Assembly (NCBI GenBank): GCA_003550625.1
Contig: PUKU01000019.1
Coordinates: 1-9,128 of the forward strand
Length of the DNA: 9,128 bases
Direction: 5' to 3'
Source of the DNA: Candidatus Aenigmatarchaeota archaeon
Lineage (GTDB): Archaea > Aenigmatarchaeota > Aenigmatarchaeia > PWEA01
Shown here in pieces: positions 1-5,411 of this stretch (positions are counted from its first letter, which is position 1; each line of letters begins with the position of its first letter). Both the position numbers and the translations under genes were made by a program. The notes below the pieces were generated by a model. The model was not told the DNA's origin. It saw only the letters and a program-made list of their open reading frames with translations, and searched no databases.

Positions 1-20
1 AAACATTGGAGGTGAAAGTT

Positions 21-173
21 ATGGCTTTGGAGTGTGATGCATGTGGCTGTGAGCTAGATGGAACAAACCTAGGATTTGTTAAAAATCCGCGTGATTCCGA
101 AAGGGTAACCAAGTGCAAGGACTGTCACGAGGTTAACAGACCCAAAAAAGAGAGCAGCTACACCCTTCTGTAG
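21..173 (+). CDS. Small zinc-ribbon protein (50 aa), function unknown
   Basis: This is a complete 50-residue reading frame from ATG to TAG. It follows a textbook Shine-Dalgarno sequence, GGAGGTGA at 8-15, five bases before the ATG. Two CxxC knuckles are visible: Cys5-x2-Cys8 (with an extra Cys10) and Cys32-x2-Cys35, about 23 residues apart. This is the spacing of a treble-clef or zinc-ribbon fold binding one Zn(II). The rest is polar and charged, with a lysine-rich tail and no hydrophobic segment, so it should be cytoplasmic. Small zinc ribbons in archaea are often nucleic-acid or ribosome-associated, but nothing here gives a specific role. The promoter lies left of the window, so it could be the last gene of an operon. 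Its stop is three bases from the stop of the convergent gene on the other strand. The strong ribosome binding site and paired cysteines make it very likely real; the function is not recognised. Confidence 0.82.
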   Translation: MALECDACGCELDGTNLGFVKNPRDSERVTKCKDCHEVNRPKKESSYTLL

Positions 174-176
174 ATA

Positions 177-383
177 TTATACCTGGCCCGTAAGTATGTA
201 AAATGGAAGTAGAAGTAGCGATTTTGGATGGATTGCTTCTCCAAATAGAAGCCATGTTATGAATATGAAAACTATTCCAACCAGAAATATCTTTACTAGC
301 CACTTGATCAACCCGCCTTTATGCCCTAAATAATTAGGCATCGCGGTGGATACAACCAGTAATGCTTCAGCTAAATATTTCAT
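177..383 (-). CDS. Small membrane protein (68 aa), function unknown
   Basis: This 68-residue protein starts at an ATG preceded by GGAGAT seven bases upstream on the minus strand. One clear transmembrane helix spans about residues 28-48, rich in Leu, Ile, Val and Phe. A second, shorter hydrophobic stretch lies at about 54-66, and the first 15 residues are mildly hydrophobic. Lys22, Lys27 and Lys31 flank the first helix, which by the positive-inside rule would place the N-terminus in the cytoplasm. The start overlaps the 3' end of the upstream gene (367-651) by 17 bases, so the two are probably translated from one mRNA. No catalytic motif is visible. The family is not recognised. The overlap and ribosome binding site support it being a real gene. 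Confidence 0.65.
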   Translation of the reverse strand: MKYLAEALLVVSTAMPNYLGHKGGLIKWLVKIFLVGIVFIFITWLLFGEAIHPKSLLLLPFYILTGQV

Positions 384-651
384 CTATAATCTCCTCTTCC
401 TTGGTTCTTTTCTTTTTTTCCTTCTTTTTCGGCTTCTTTTCTACTACTGTGTATCCTTTGAACCTGTTGCCCTTTATGGTAGTGTACTTTTCCCTTAGCT
501 TGTTTTCCTTTACCATATTTTCAAGGTCTTCTCTGAGATCCTTTTCATAGACCTCCAGAGTAAACTTGTCCCTAAGTTCGTCCCTTATTCTTGAAAAGGT
601 CGGAAGGCCTCGTATTCTCTTCACAGCTTCTTTTATTATATCATGGTCCAT
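367..651 (-). CDS. Basic winged-helix-like small protein (94 aa), possible DNA binder
   Basis: This is a soluble, strongly charged protein. I chose the ATG at 649-651 over the in-frame GTG at 664-666. GGAGTGA lies about 11 bases before the ATG, whereas the GTG itself falls inside that ribosome binding site. The predicted pattern is helix (about 3-13), helix (about 18-29), strand and helix (about 33-52), then a beta-hairpin-like stretch (about 54-71). This resembles a winged helix-turn-helix. After it comes a Lys/Glu-rich tail with runs of lysine at about 72-82 and a short acidic end. The fold assignment is inference from helix pattern and amphipathicity; no diagnostic motif is present. It is first in a two-gene unit with the small membrane protein at 177-383. 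A DNA- or RNA-binding role is plausible but unproven. Confidence 0.7.
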   Translation of the reverse strand: MDHDIIKEAVKRIRGLPTFSRIRDELRDKFTLEVYEKDLREDLENMVKENKLREKYTTIKGNRFKGYTVVEKKPKKKEKKKRTKEEEIIDEIFS

Positions 652-705
652 TTTACCTAGTCTCACTCCATGGGTTAGTGAACTACTGGTTTAATTATTT
701 TGCAG

Positions 706-717
706 GATTTATTTAAG
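706..717 (-). promoter_or_regulatory. Candidate TATA box for the 94-aa/68-aa gene pair
   Basis: On the minus strand this reads CTTAAATAAATC, an AT-rich archaeal TATA-like element. A transcription start about 25 bases downstream would fall near 687, leaving roughly 36 bases of leader before the ATG at 651. A second AT-rich stretch at 691-700 is an alternative. Assigned by position and composition only. Confidence 0.4.
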
Positions 718-735
718 TTACCAACGGATCTATTA

Positions 736-1488
736 TCAGAGATCTTCTAATCTTCCTATAAAAGTTCCGTCGAGGAGATATACCCCCGAGTTGTCTATAT
801 CCATTATACCGTTTTCTATCGTTGGGCCCATGAGACATTTTTCTTCATTCTGATTTACCGGCATTCCTGATATAAGTTCGTTGAATGCTGGAACTATTAC
901 TATCTCCTCAAGCTCCGTTTTTTCGCCGAACCTCTCTTTGACTACATCTCTTTTCACGGGTCCCTTGATCCAACATGGGACCACGGAAGAAAAACCAAGT
1001 TTGTCCTTGAACTCGAATGCTGGGTGTGAATGGCCCCTTATGAGCACCTTTGATTTCGAAACTTTCTCTCCTGGCCAAGAATGGCCATGGTTAAAGTAGA
1101 ATATATTCTCTGTGAAGCCGTGTGGTCCTGATACCTTTGCGCAGGTTTTTTTGAGTAGATCTTCTATGCGACCGTCGTGGTTTCCCTTTGCTATTCTGAC
1201 ATCCACCTTTTCACATATACTCTGGAAAAAGTCAGGTATTCCCTTCTTCTCTGATTTGGATATCTGCGGTACGTTGTGTTTTACATCACCAAGAAAGAAA
1301 ATCCTTTCTGCGTCCACACTCTCTATGAGATTTAGTATTCTTTTTTTCTGGTCCTCGAACATAGAAGGGATCGATATACCTTTTTTGTATATCTCATACT
1401 CGAGTCCCAGGTGAAGATCTGAAATGACAAGTGTTTTCTTGTCGAGTTCATCAAGAACCAGTGCAGGTTTACCGTTTAGAAACTTCAT
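736..1488 (-). CDS. Archaeal calcineurin-like metallophosphoesterase (COG1407 type, SbcD-related)
   Basis: This 250-residue protein carries all the metal-binding motifs of the calcineurin-like phosphoesterase fold, in order. They are DLHLG (Asp24, His26), GDVKH (Asp68), GNHDG (Asn103, His104), HGH (His134, His136) and GHSHP (His153, His155). Together these normally hold two Mn/Fe-type ions. The C-terminal PAFNELISG segment (about 200-208) is typical of the archaeal COG1407 group, which is annotated as SbcD/Mre11-related. The substrate is unknown; nuclease, nucleotidase and phosphodiesterase activities are all possible. The length is normal for the group. The start ATG overlaps the stop of the upstream phosphoesterase gene by four bases (ATGA), so translation is likely coupled. 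No signal peptide or membrane segment is visible, so it should act in the cytoplasm. It is distinct from the true Mre11 at 5412-6686. Confidence 0.9.
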   Translation of the reverse strand: MKFLNGKPALVLDELDKKTLVISDLHLGLEYEIYKKGISIPSMFEDQKKRILNLIESVDAERIFFLGDVKHNVPQISKSEKKGIPDFFQSICEKVDVRIAKGNHDGRIEDLLKKTCAKVSGPHGFTENIFYFNHGHSWPGEKVSKSKVLIRGHSHPAFEFKDKLGFSSVVPCWIKGPVKRDVVKERFGEKTELEEIVIVPAFNELISGMPVNQNEEKCLMGPTIENGIMDIDNSGVYLLDGTFIGRLEDL

Positions 1489-2081
1489 CTTTCCAGCCTT
1501 TCTATTTCAACAAGCTTCCCGTCCTCCACCACTATCTTGTATCCCATGGTTTCGTGGGATGCAGCTGCGTTAACTACCTTTGTGTTTCCAATTGTCGACA
1601 CTCCCTCTGCTTCATGTACATGGCCACATAACCAGGCCATAGGCTGTTCTTCGTCTATTATCTCCCTGAACTCAGGAACCCCTATTCTGGCTCCACTGTG
1701 TATCTCATCCCTGGCCCTTTCTGGTGGCTCATGCGAACAGATTATTACTTTCGAGGGATCATGTTCGCCAATCCTTTCCATTATGACCTCCTTCAGGTTC
1801 GGAAAGTGGTGTGATCCTATCATAACAAACCGTATTTCTCCGAAGTCGAAGCTATCTGCGTTTTTAAGATAGGGAAGTCTTTTGATTGCGTAGTCCCTGT
1901 TTCCTGGTATAAAAGACTTCTTTTCAACATCTATTCCTGTTACAAGTCTTGAAAAAAAGTTCTTAGACATGTAGTCGCCCAGCCCCACAAATACATCGTA
2001 GTCACCTTTCTCTACCTCCTCCAGTATCTCACGGAGAAGCTTCATGTTCGCGTGGGGATCTGCCAGGGCAAATATCTTCAT
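1485..2081 (-). CDS. Calcineurin-like phosphoesterase (COG2129-like)
   Basis: This 198-residue cytoplasmic protein has a compact metallophosphoesterase core. The motifs are ADPHAN (Asp8, His10), GLGDY (Asp36), GNRD (Asn61), SHEPP (His117) and GHVHE (His154, His156). The third motif reads GNRD where most family members have GNHD, so the usual catalytic histidine is an arginine; this is seen in some small phosphoesterases and may alter the activity. I chose the ATG at 2079-2081. The in-frame GTG three codons upstream lies inside the ribosome binding site AAAGGTG. It is the first gene of a two-gene unit and overlaps the next phosphoesterase by four bases. It has its own TATA-like element upstream. 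The substrate cannot be inferred from sequence alone. Confidence 0.88.
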   Translation of the reverse strand: MKIFALADPHANMKLLREILEEVEKGDYDVFVGLGDYMSKNFFSRLVTGIDVEKKSFIPGNRDYAIKRLPYLKNADSFDFGEIRFVMIGSHHFPNLKEVIMERIGEHDPSKVIICSHEPPERARDEIHSGARIGVPEFREIIDEEQPMAWLCGHVHEAEGVSTIGNTKVVNAAASHETMGYKIVVEDGKLVEIERLER

Positions 2082-2112
2082 CGAATACACCTTTCACAGG
2101 TTGTATGTAAAT

Positions 2113-2123
2113 AGTTTTATATC
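2113..2123 (-). promoter_or_regulatory. Candidate TATA box for the two-phosphoesterase operon
   Basis: The minus strand reads GATATAAAACT here, about 37 bases before the ATG at 2081. A start about 25 bases downstream gives a short leader of roughly 12 bases that would still include the GGTG ribosome binding site. Based on position and sequence only. Confidence 0.5.
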
Positions 2124-2170
2124 TGTGGTCTTTTGCGTTCATTTATTTATTCTTTAATGAAGAGCTGCAA

Positions 2171-2512
2171 TCATCTTCTCTCGTGAATCCATTTTATCAG
2201 TGGCTTTAACTTTTGGTCCAGTTTCTTGCCATCCTTTGTAAGCCTGTATCTGACCTCTGGTGGTCTGGAATCCTTTACCTCACGTTCCACAAGGCCCTCC
2301 CTTTTTAGATCCTTTAACCTACTTGAAAGAGACTTTGGACTTATGCCCTCCACCGATCCCTCCAGCTCATTGAATCTGTAACCCTCCTCTCTTTCACCTA
2401 GGTGGTTTATTATGCACATGGTCCATTTTTTTGATAGAATGCCGAGAACTCCGTCTGAAGAGCAGAGACATACTCTGTTTTCACAACAGCACCCCTTGTT
2501 TTTATTTTTCAT
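2171..2512 (-). CDS. HxlR-family winged-helix transcriptional regulator with N-terminal cysteine cluster
   Basis: This is a 113-residue HxlR/DUF24-type regulator, normally a DNA-binding dimer. The family signatures are present: SKKWTMCIINHL (about 27-38), YRFNELEG, GISPKSLSSRLKDLKREGLVERE with the recognition helix, and PPEVRYRLTKDG forming the wing. The N-terminus is unusual, with Cys8, Cys9, Cys10, Cys15 and Cys17 plus Cys33 inside helix 1. Many HxlR proteins carry one sensing cysteine near this position; six suggest thiol redox or metal sensing, which is inference. I prefer the ATG at 2510-2512. An in-frame GTG at 2519-2521 is possible but overlaps the GGAG of the ribosome binding site. 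The GGAG-to-ATG spacing is short (3 bases), so the start is not certain. The gene is divergent from the cysteine-rich peptide gene at 2605, its likely target, and autoregulation from the shared 92-base gap is plausible. Confidence 0.9.
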   Translation of the reverse strand: MKNKNKGCCCENRVCLCSSDGVLGILSKKWTMCIINHLGEREEGYRFNELEGSVEGISPKSLSSRLKDLKREGLVEREVKDSRPPEVRYRLTKDGKKLDQKLKPLIKWIHERR

Positions 2513-2558
2513 ACACTCCACTTTATTTTTTCTTACTACCTTTACATTTCTTAACTTC

Positions 2559-2572
2559 TGTTTTTAAATACT
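2559..2572. promoter_or_regulatory. Shared AT-rich promoter element of the divergent HxlR / Cys-rich pair
   Basis: The core TTTTTAAATA at 2561-2570 contains a self-complementary TTTAAA and can be read as a TATA-like box on both strands. To the left, a start near 2540 gives a leader of about 28 bases for the HxlR gene. To the right, a start near 2591 gives about 14 bases of leader for the peptide gene at 2605. A second right-facing candidate lies at about 2577-2586 and would make the peptide mRNA nearly leaderless. I saw no clear palindromic operator beyond this core. Confidence 0.45.
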
Positions 2573-2604
2573 TTACTTTGTATAGTAGGTTTTGATGTGA
2601 TAGT

Positions 2605-2775
2605 ATGTGTGAAACAGACTGTAACTGTGGATGTTCGTGTGGTTGTGCCTGCACGCATCACAGTTGGAGAAGATTCAGGACCAGACAAGAAAAAACAAAA
2701 AACCTCCAGAGATACAGGGAAGAACTCGAGAAGGAAATGAAAGCAGTAGAAGAGAGGTTGACAGAGCTAAAATAA
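2605..2775 (+). CDS. Cysteine-rich metal-binding-like peptide with helical tail (56 aa)
   Basis: This short complete frame runs from ATG to TAA. Its first 19 residues hold seven cysteines (positions 2, 6, 8, 10, 12, 14, 16), mostly as alternating C-x-C, followed by His18 and His19. The remaining residues (about 21-56) are highly charged and amphipathic and should form one helix or coiled coil. The C-x-C pattern recalls metallothionein-like metal binding, but no named family is recognised. GATGTGAT at 2594-2601, a one-mismatch match to GAGGTGAT, lies three bases before the ATG and can serve as the ribosome binding site. It is divergent from the HxlR regulator, which has its own cysteine cluster, and converges with rad50, leaving 27 bases between stops. 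Likely role (inference): binding or buffering a soft metal, or acting as a redox-active adaptor, under HxlR control. The cysteine density and layout argue strongly against a chance frame. Confidence 0.75.
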   Translation: MCETDCNCGCSCGCACTHHSWRRFRTRQEKTKNLQRYREELEKEMKAVEERLTELK

Positions 2776-2802
2776 CACGATCTCTTGGCACCAACGGACC
2801 TT

Positions 2803-4815
2803 TCACATAATTTCAATTGTTTTCGTAGGTTCGTTGGTTTGCTTATCTCTTTCGAGTCTGTAGAGACACCCACTTGCGGCATTTTCCATTATACCATTGT
2901 GTGTTATAAGAAAAACCTGTTCAACGAATTCTGTTATTTTATTTCCCAGTAGTTCTGAAAGATCCCTCACTGCCATTTTATCTAGGTTGTGTGTTGGTTC
3001 GTCGAGAACAAGCCATTTTAGATTAGGTGCCAGGACCAGCGAAAAGGCTATTCTTAAGGCAAGGCATGCAGAAGTTCTTTCTCCTCCGGATGCCATACCT
3101 TCTACAGGTCCCCACCCGTCCGTGTTTTTAAGTTGAAGTTCACAGTCGTCTTCACATACCATGAACCTTATGTCGGAAAAGTCTTCGTATGGGTAGAGTT
3201 CCTTCCAGATTTCAGAAAGGGTGTTGTTTATAGAATCAATAAACTTGTCCCTGAGCTGTCTTTGAGTCGACTTCAGTGCCTTCCTGAACTTAGCTAGATC
3301 CTGCTTCATGGCCTCTGATCTTTCTATTTCCTTTTTGTATCCTTCAAACCTTTTCTTTCTCTCGTTCAGCCTCTCGAGTTCATCTTCCTTGTTTTTCATG
3401 ATCTGTCTCTTCCCTTCGATCCTTTCCTCAAGCTCTTTCTTCTTTCCCGATAGGCTGTTTAGTGTACCTCTTCTTTCCTCCAGCTCATCAGTTTTAAGTT
3501 TAGAGTCTAACCTCTTGATTTCCTCTTCTAACTTTCCGAGTTCCTCTTTTTTCTCCTGTAGAGTTTTCTTCTTCTTTTCAACTGTCTCAGAGTACTCCAG
3601 TCTTTTCCTTAGATCTCTTGATACGTCCTCTGCTTCCTCAATCTTATCCGAGATTCTTTCCAATCTTTCCTCCGTACTATCTATCTCCCTGTTTATCCCA
3701 TCTCTTTCATCGGCAAGTCTGCCCATGGACCTTCTACGTTTTTCAACTATCTGTTTTCTGTGTTCTTTGTCCGTCTTTTTGTTGCATACAGGACATCTTC
3801 CTTCAACTTCCTTGATCTTCTGTATGCCTTTCTGTAGGTTTTTTATATCTGCCCTCTTCTCCCTTTCTGAATCCTTGAGTTTATCTAGATGCTTTTTGAT
3901 ATCTTCTCTGTCATTTTTAAGATCTATTATCCTCTCTTTGACTATTTCAAGTCCTTTGATGATATTTTTCCTTTGTATATTGATTTTTGAACTCAAATAC
4001 TTTATATCATCTTTTATACTGGAAATAGCTCCTTCTAGCGTGTTTTTTTCGTTTTTAAGCTCTTTAATGCTTTTTATTTCGTTTTTAAGTTCTTTGATAT
4101 CTTTTTCATTTTTTCTATATCTTTTTTTGGTCTCCTGTAACTCGGAACTTATTTCCGTTATCTCATCCTTGGTTTTTTCAAGGCTTTGTTTGAGTTCACC
4201 CAGCCGTTTGAAGTCCTCCTGTTTTTCTAACTCCTCGAGCATTTTTCTTCTGGACCTTGTTCTTTCCTCGAGCCTGTTTATCAGGGTCGTTGTGTTGCCT
4301 CTACATCTTTCAAACCTATTTATTCGGAGAAGTTCGTCTATCTTTTTCATCCTCTCTCCTTTCCTTATCTCAAGGAAGTTGTCTATGTTGTCCTGTTCCG
4401 AGTATACCGCACGCGAGAAAAGGTCAAAGTCCATCTTTAGATTTTTTTCTACTATTTCGGTTACCCGCCTTGATCCTGTGTCGAGATGTTCTCCGTTTTT
4501 GTATATATCTGCCTCAGTGGTTCCTTTACCTCTTTCTATCCTTCTTCTCACCCTGAACTGGTTTCCTTCCAGGGCAAAGGTCAGTTCGATCTCCGAAACC
4601 CCCTTTTTTTCAGGTCTGTCCATTATCATATCGTCCAACCTTACCTCCCTGCTTCTGTGTGAAGGAAAGGTTCCAAAGAGGGCAAATGAGATTGCGGACA
4701 GGACAGAACTCTTGCCGGTTCCCATAGCACCCACCAGGACATTCGTACCGCTTCTGAAATCTATATCGGTATCTAGATGACTCCTCCAGTTCTTGATTCT
4801 CAATCCCTTTATCAT
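2803..4815 (-). CDS. rad50: DNA double-strand break repair ATPase Rad50
   Basis: This is the ABC/SMC-like ATPase of the Mre11-Rad50 complex, which binds DNA ends and gates Mre11 nuclease activity. All landmarks are present in order. The N-terminal Walker A is GAMGTGKSS (29-37) and the Q-loop Gln141 lies in YSEQDN. Charged coiled coil runs from about 180 to 500 and is interrupted by the zinc hook CPVC (341-344). The signature motif ASGGER spans 575-580, Walker B LVLDEP spans 602-607 with the D-loop after it, and the H-loop is His639. The 670-residue length is shorter than the roughly 850-900 usual in archaea, because each coiled-coil arm is only about 160 residues. The start ATG follows GGTGGAAG on the minus strand. 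The gene begins 14 bases after the stop of the NYN gene and shares the operon with mre11. The catalytic parts look intact. Confidence 0.97.
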   Translation of the reverse strand: MIKGLRIKNWRSHLDTDIDFRSGTNVLVGAMGTGKSSVLSAISFALFGTFPSHRSREVRLDDMIMDRPEKKGVSEIELTFALEGNQFRVRRRIERGKGTTEADIYKNGEHLDTGSRRVTEIVEKNLKMDFDLFSRAVYSEQDNIDNFLEIRKGERMKKIDELLRINRFERCRGNTTTLINRLEERTRSRRKMLEELEKQEDFKRLGELKQSLEKTKDEITEISSELQETKKRYRKNEKDIKELKNEIKSIKELKNEKNTLEGAISSIKDDIKYLSSKINIQRKNIIKGLEIVKERIIDLKNDREDIKKHLDKLKDSEREKRADIKNLQKGIQKIKEVEGRCPVCNKKTDKEHRKQIVEKRRRSMGRLADERDGINREIDSTEERLERISDKIEEAEDVSRDLRKRLEYSETVEKKKKTLQEKKEELGKLEEEIKRLDSKLKTDELEERRGTLNSLSGKKKELEERIEGKRQIMKNKEDELERLNERKKRFEGYKKEIERSEAMKQDLAKFRKALKSTQRQLRDKFIDSINNTLSEIWKELYPYEDFSDIRFMVCEDDCELQLKNTDGWGPVEGMASGGERTSACLALRIAFSLVLAPNLKWLVLDEPTHNLDKMAVRDLSELLGNKITEFVEQVFLITHNGIMENAASGCLYRLERDKQTNEPTKTIEIM
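4048..4095 (-). repeat. 30-base-period internal duplication in the rad50 coiled coil
   Basis: Positions 4048-4065 and 4078-4095 match at 17 of 18 bases. On the coding strand both encode KELKNE, giving residues 241-246 and 251-256 of Rad50. The spacing of 30 bases (10 residues) does not match the 7-residue heptad, so it probably reflects a small recent duplication within coiled-coil coding sequence. The reading frame is kept. Confidence 0.6.
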
Positions 4816-4829
4816 CTTCCACCAGAACT

Positions 4830-5333
4830 TCAGTCCATGAGGTACAGATCCTTTTTCTTATCCATATTCAGGAAAACATCGCTTGCTTCTACAAGTTCAC
4901 CTGCTGTGGATTTGCCAAAGGACATTACCTCTACCTGAATTCCCTCGGACTTCAAATGGTCGACCAGTGATCTGAAATCTCCATCGCCCGTTACCAGAAC
5001 GGCTACATCGATCTTCTCCGACATCTTTATTGCATCTATAGCGATGCCCATGTCCCAGTCTCCTTTCTTTGCTCCACCGTGGAACTCCTTGAGATCCTTC
5101 CTTTTTACCTGGAAGCCTATTTCACTTAGAGCATCGAAGAAGTTCTCCTCGTCCGGTGTCTCCGCCTTTATTACATACGATATGGCTCTGATTAACTTCC
5201 TTCCATCCTGTGCTATGTCTATAAGTGACGAGTAGTCGACCTTACTATCGTAAAGATTTTTTGCAGAGTAGTACATGTTCTGTATGTCCACAAAGACCGC
5301 AACTCTCTGATCCTTAAAAGAACTTTTTCTAAT
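4830..5333 (-). CDS. NYN-domain (LabA/DUF88-like) putative nuclease in the mre11-rad50 operon, probable AUU start
   Basis: From the proposed AUU start the protein has 167 residues. The PIN-like NYN fold is recognisable: first strand VAVFVDIQN (11-19) with Asp16 and Asn19, KKGDWDMGIAID (89-100) with Asp92, Asp94 and Asp100, VTGDGDF (114-120) with Asp117 and Asp119, and a final strand-helix segment near SDVFLN. These acidic residues form the metal site in the family, which includes RNases such as MARF1 and the LabA group. An annotation starting at the GTG of 5289-5291 would begin at VDIQN and cut off half of the first strand. Between that GTG and the upstream in-frame TAG (5358-5360) there is no ATG, GTG or TTG. 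ATT at 5331-5333 has GAGGTGA correctly spaced before it. The gene follows mre11 by 78 bases and precedes rad50 by 14, so it is probably co-transcribed with both. Substrate (RNA or DNA) is unknown. Confidence 0.9.
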   Translation of the reverse strand: MRKSSFKDQRVAVFVDIQNMYYSAKNLYDSKVDYSSLIDIAQDGRKLIRAISYVIKAETPDEENFFDALSEIGFQVKRKDLKEFHGGAKKGDWDMGIAIDAIKMSEKIDVAVLVTGDGDFRSLVDHLKSEGIQVEVMSFGKSTAGELVEASDVFLNMDKKKDLYLMD

Positions 5334-5337
5334 ATTT

Positions 5338-5344
5338 TCACCTC
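5338..5344 (-). promoter_or_regulatory. Shine-Dalgarno that selects an AUU start for the NYN gene
   Basis: GAGGTGA on the minus strand matches the archaeal anti-Shine-Dalgarno. It ends four bases before the ATT at 5331-5333, which is in frame with the complete NYN domain. It is 46 bases or more from the first GTG in frame (5289-5291), too far to serve it. Confidence 0.7.
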
Positions 5345-5358
5345 TTGTAATTTTAAAC

Positions 5359-5367
5359 TATATAACG
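5359..5367 (-). promoter_or_regulatory. Candidate internal TATA box upstream of the NYN gene
   Basis: The minus strand reads TTATATAGT here, between mre11 and the NYN gene. A start about 25 bases downstream would fall near 5338, so it might give a very short leader that loses part of the ribosome binding site. An AT-rich block at about 5398-5406 is an alternative element with a longer leader. If either is active, the NYN-rad50 part can be transcribed without mre11. Confidence 0.35.
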
Positions 5368-5411
5368 ACTTTTCACATACAAATCTCCCTGGAAGAATTT
5401 AAAACTTTAGT

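Noticed and set aside
2513..2604. A palindromic HxlR operator in the divergent promoter region
   Set aside because: Apart from the short TTTAAA core I found only weak TACTA-type half matches on the two sides, not enough to name an operator.
2776..2802. TTGG-CA-CCAA inverted repeat between the Cys-rich peptide gene and rad50 as a terminator hairpin
   Set aside because: The stem is four pairs with a two-base loop, too short to fold, and no T-run follows on either strand.
3308..4780. A 490-codon open frame antisense to rad50
   Set aside because: It is Ser/Leu/Phe-rich low-complexity sequence, as expected opposite Lys/Glu-rich coiled-coil codons. It has no domain, and rad50 on the other strand is unambiguous.
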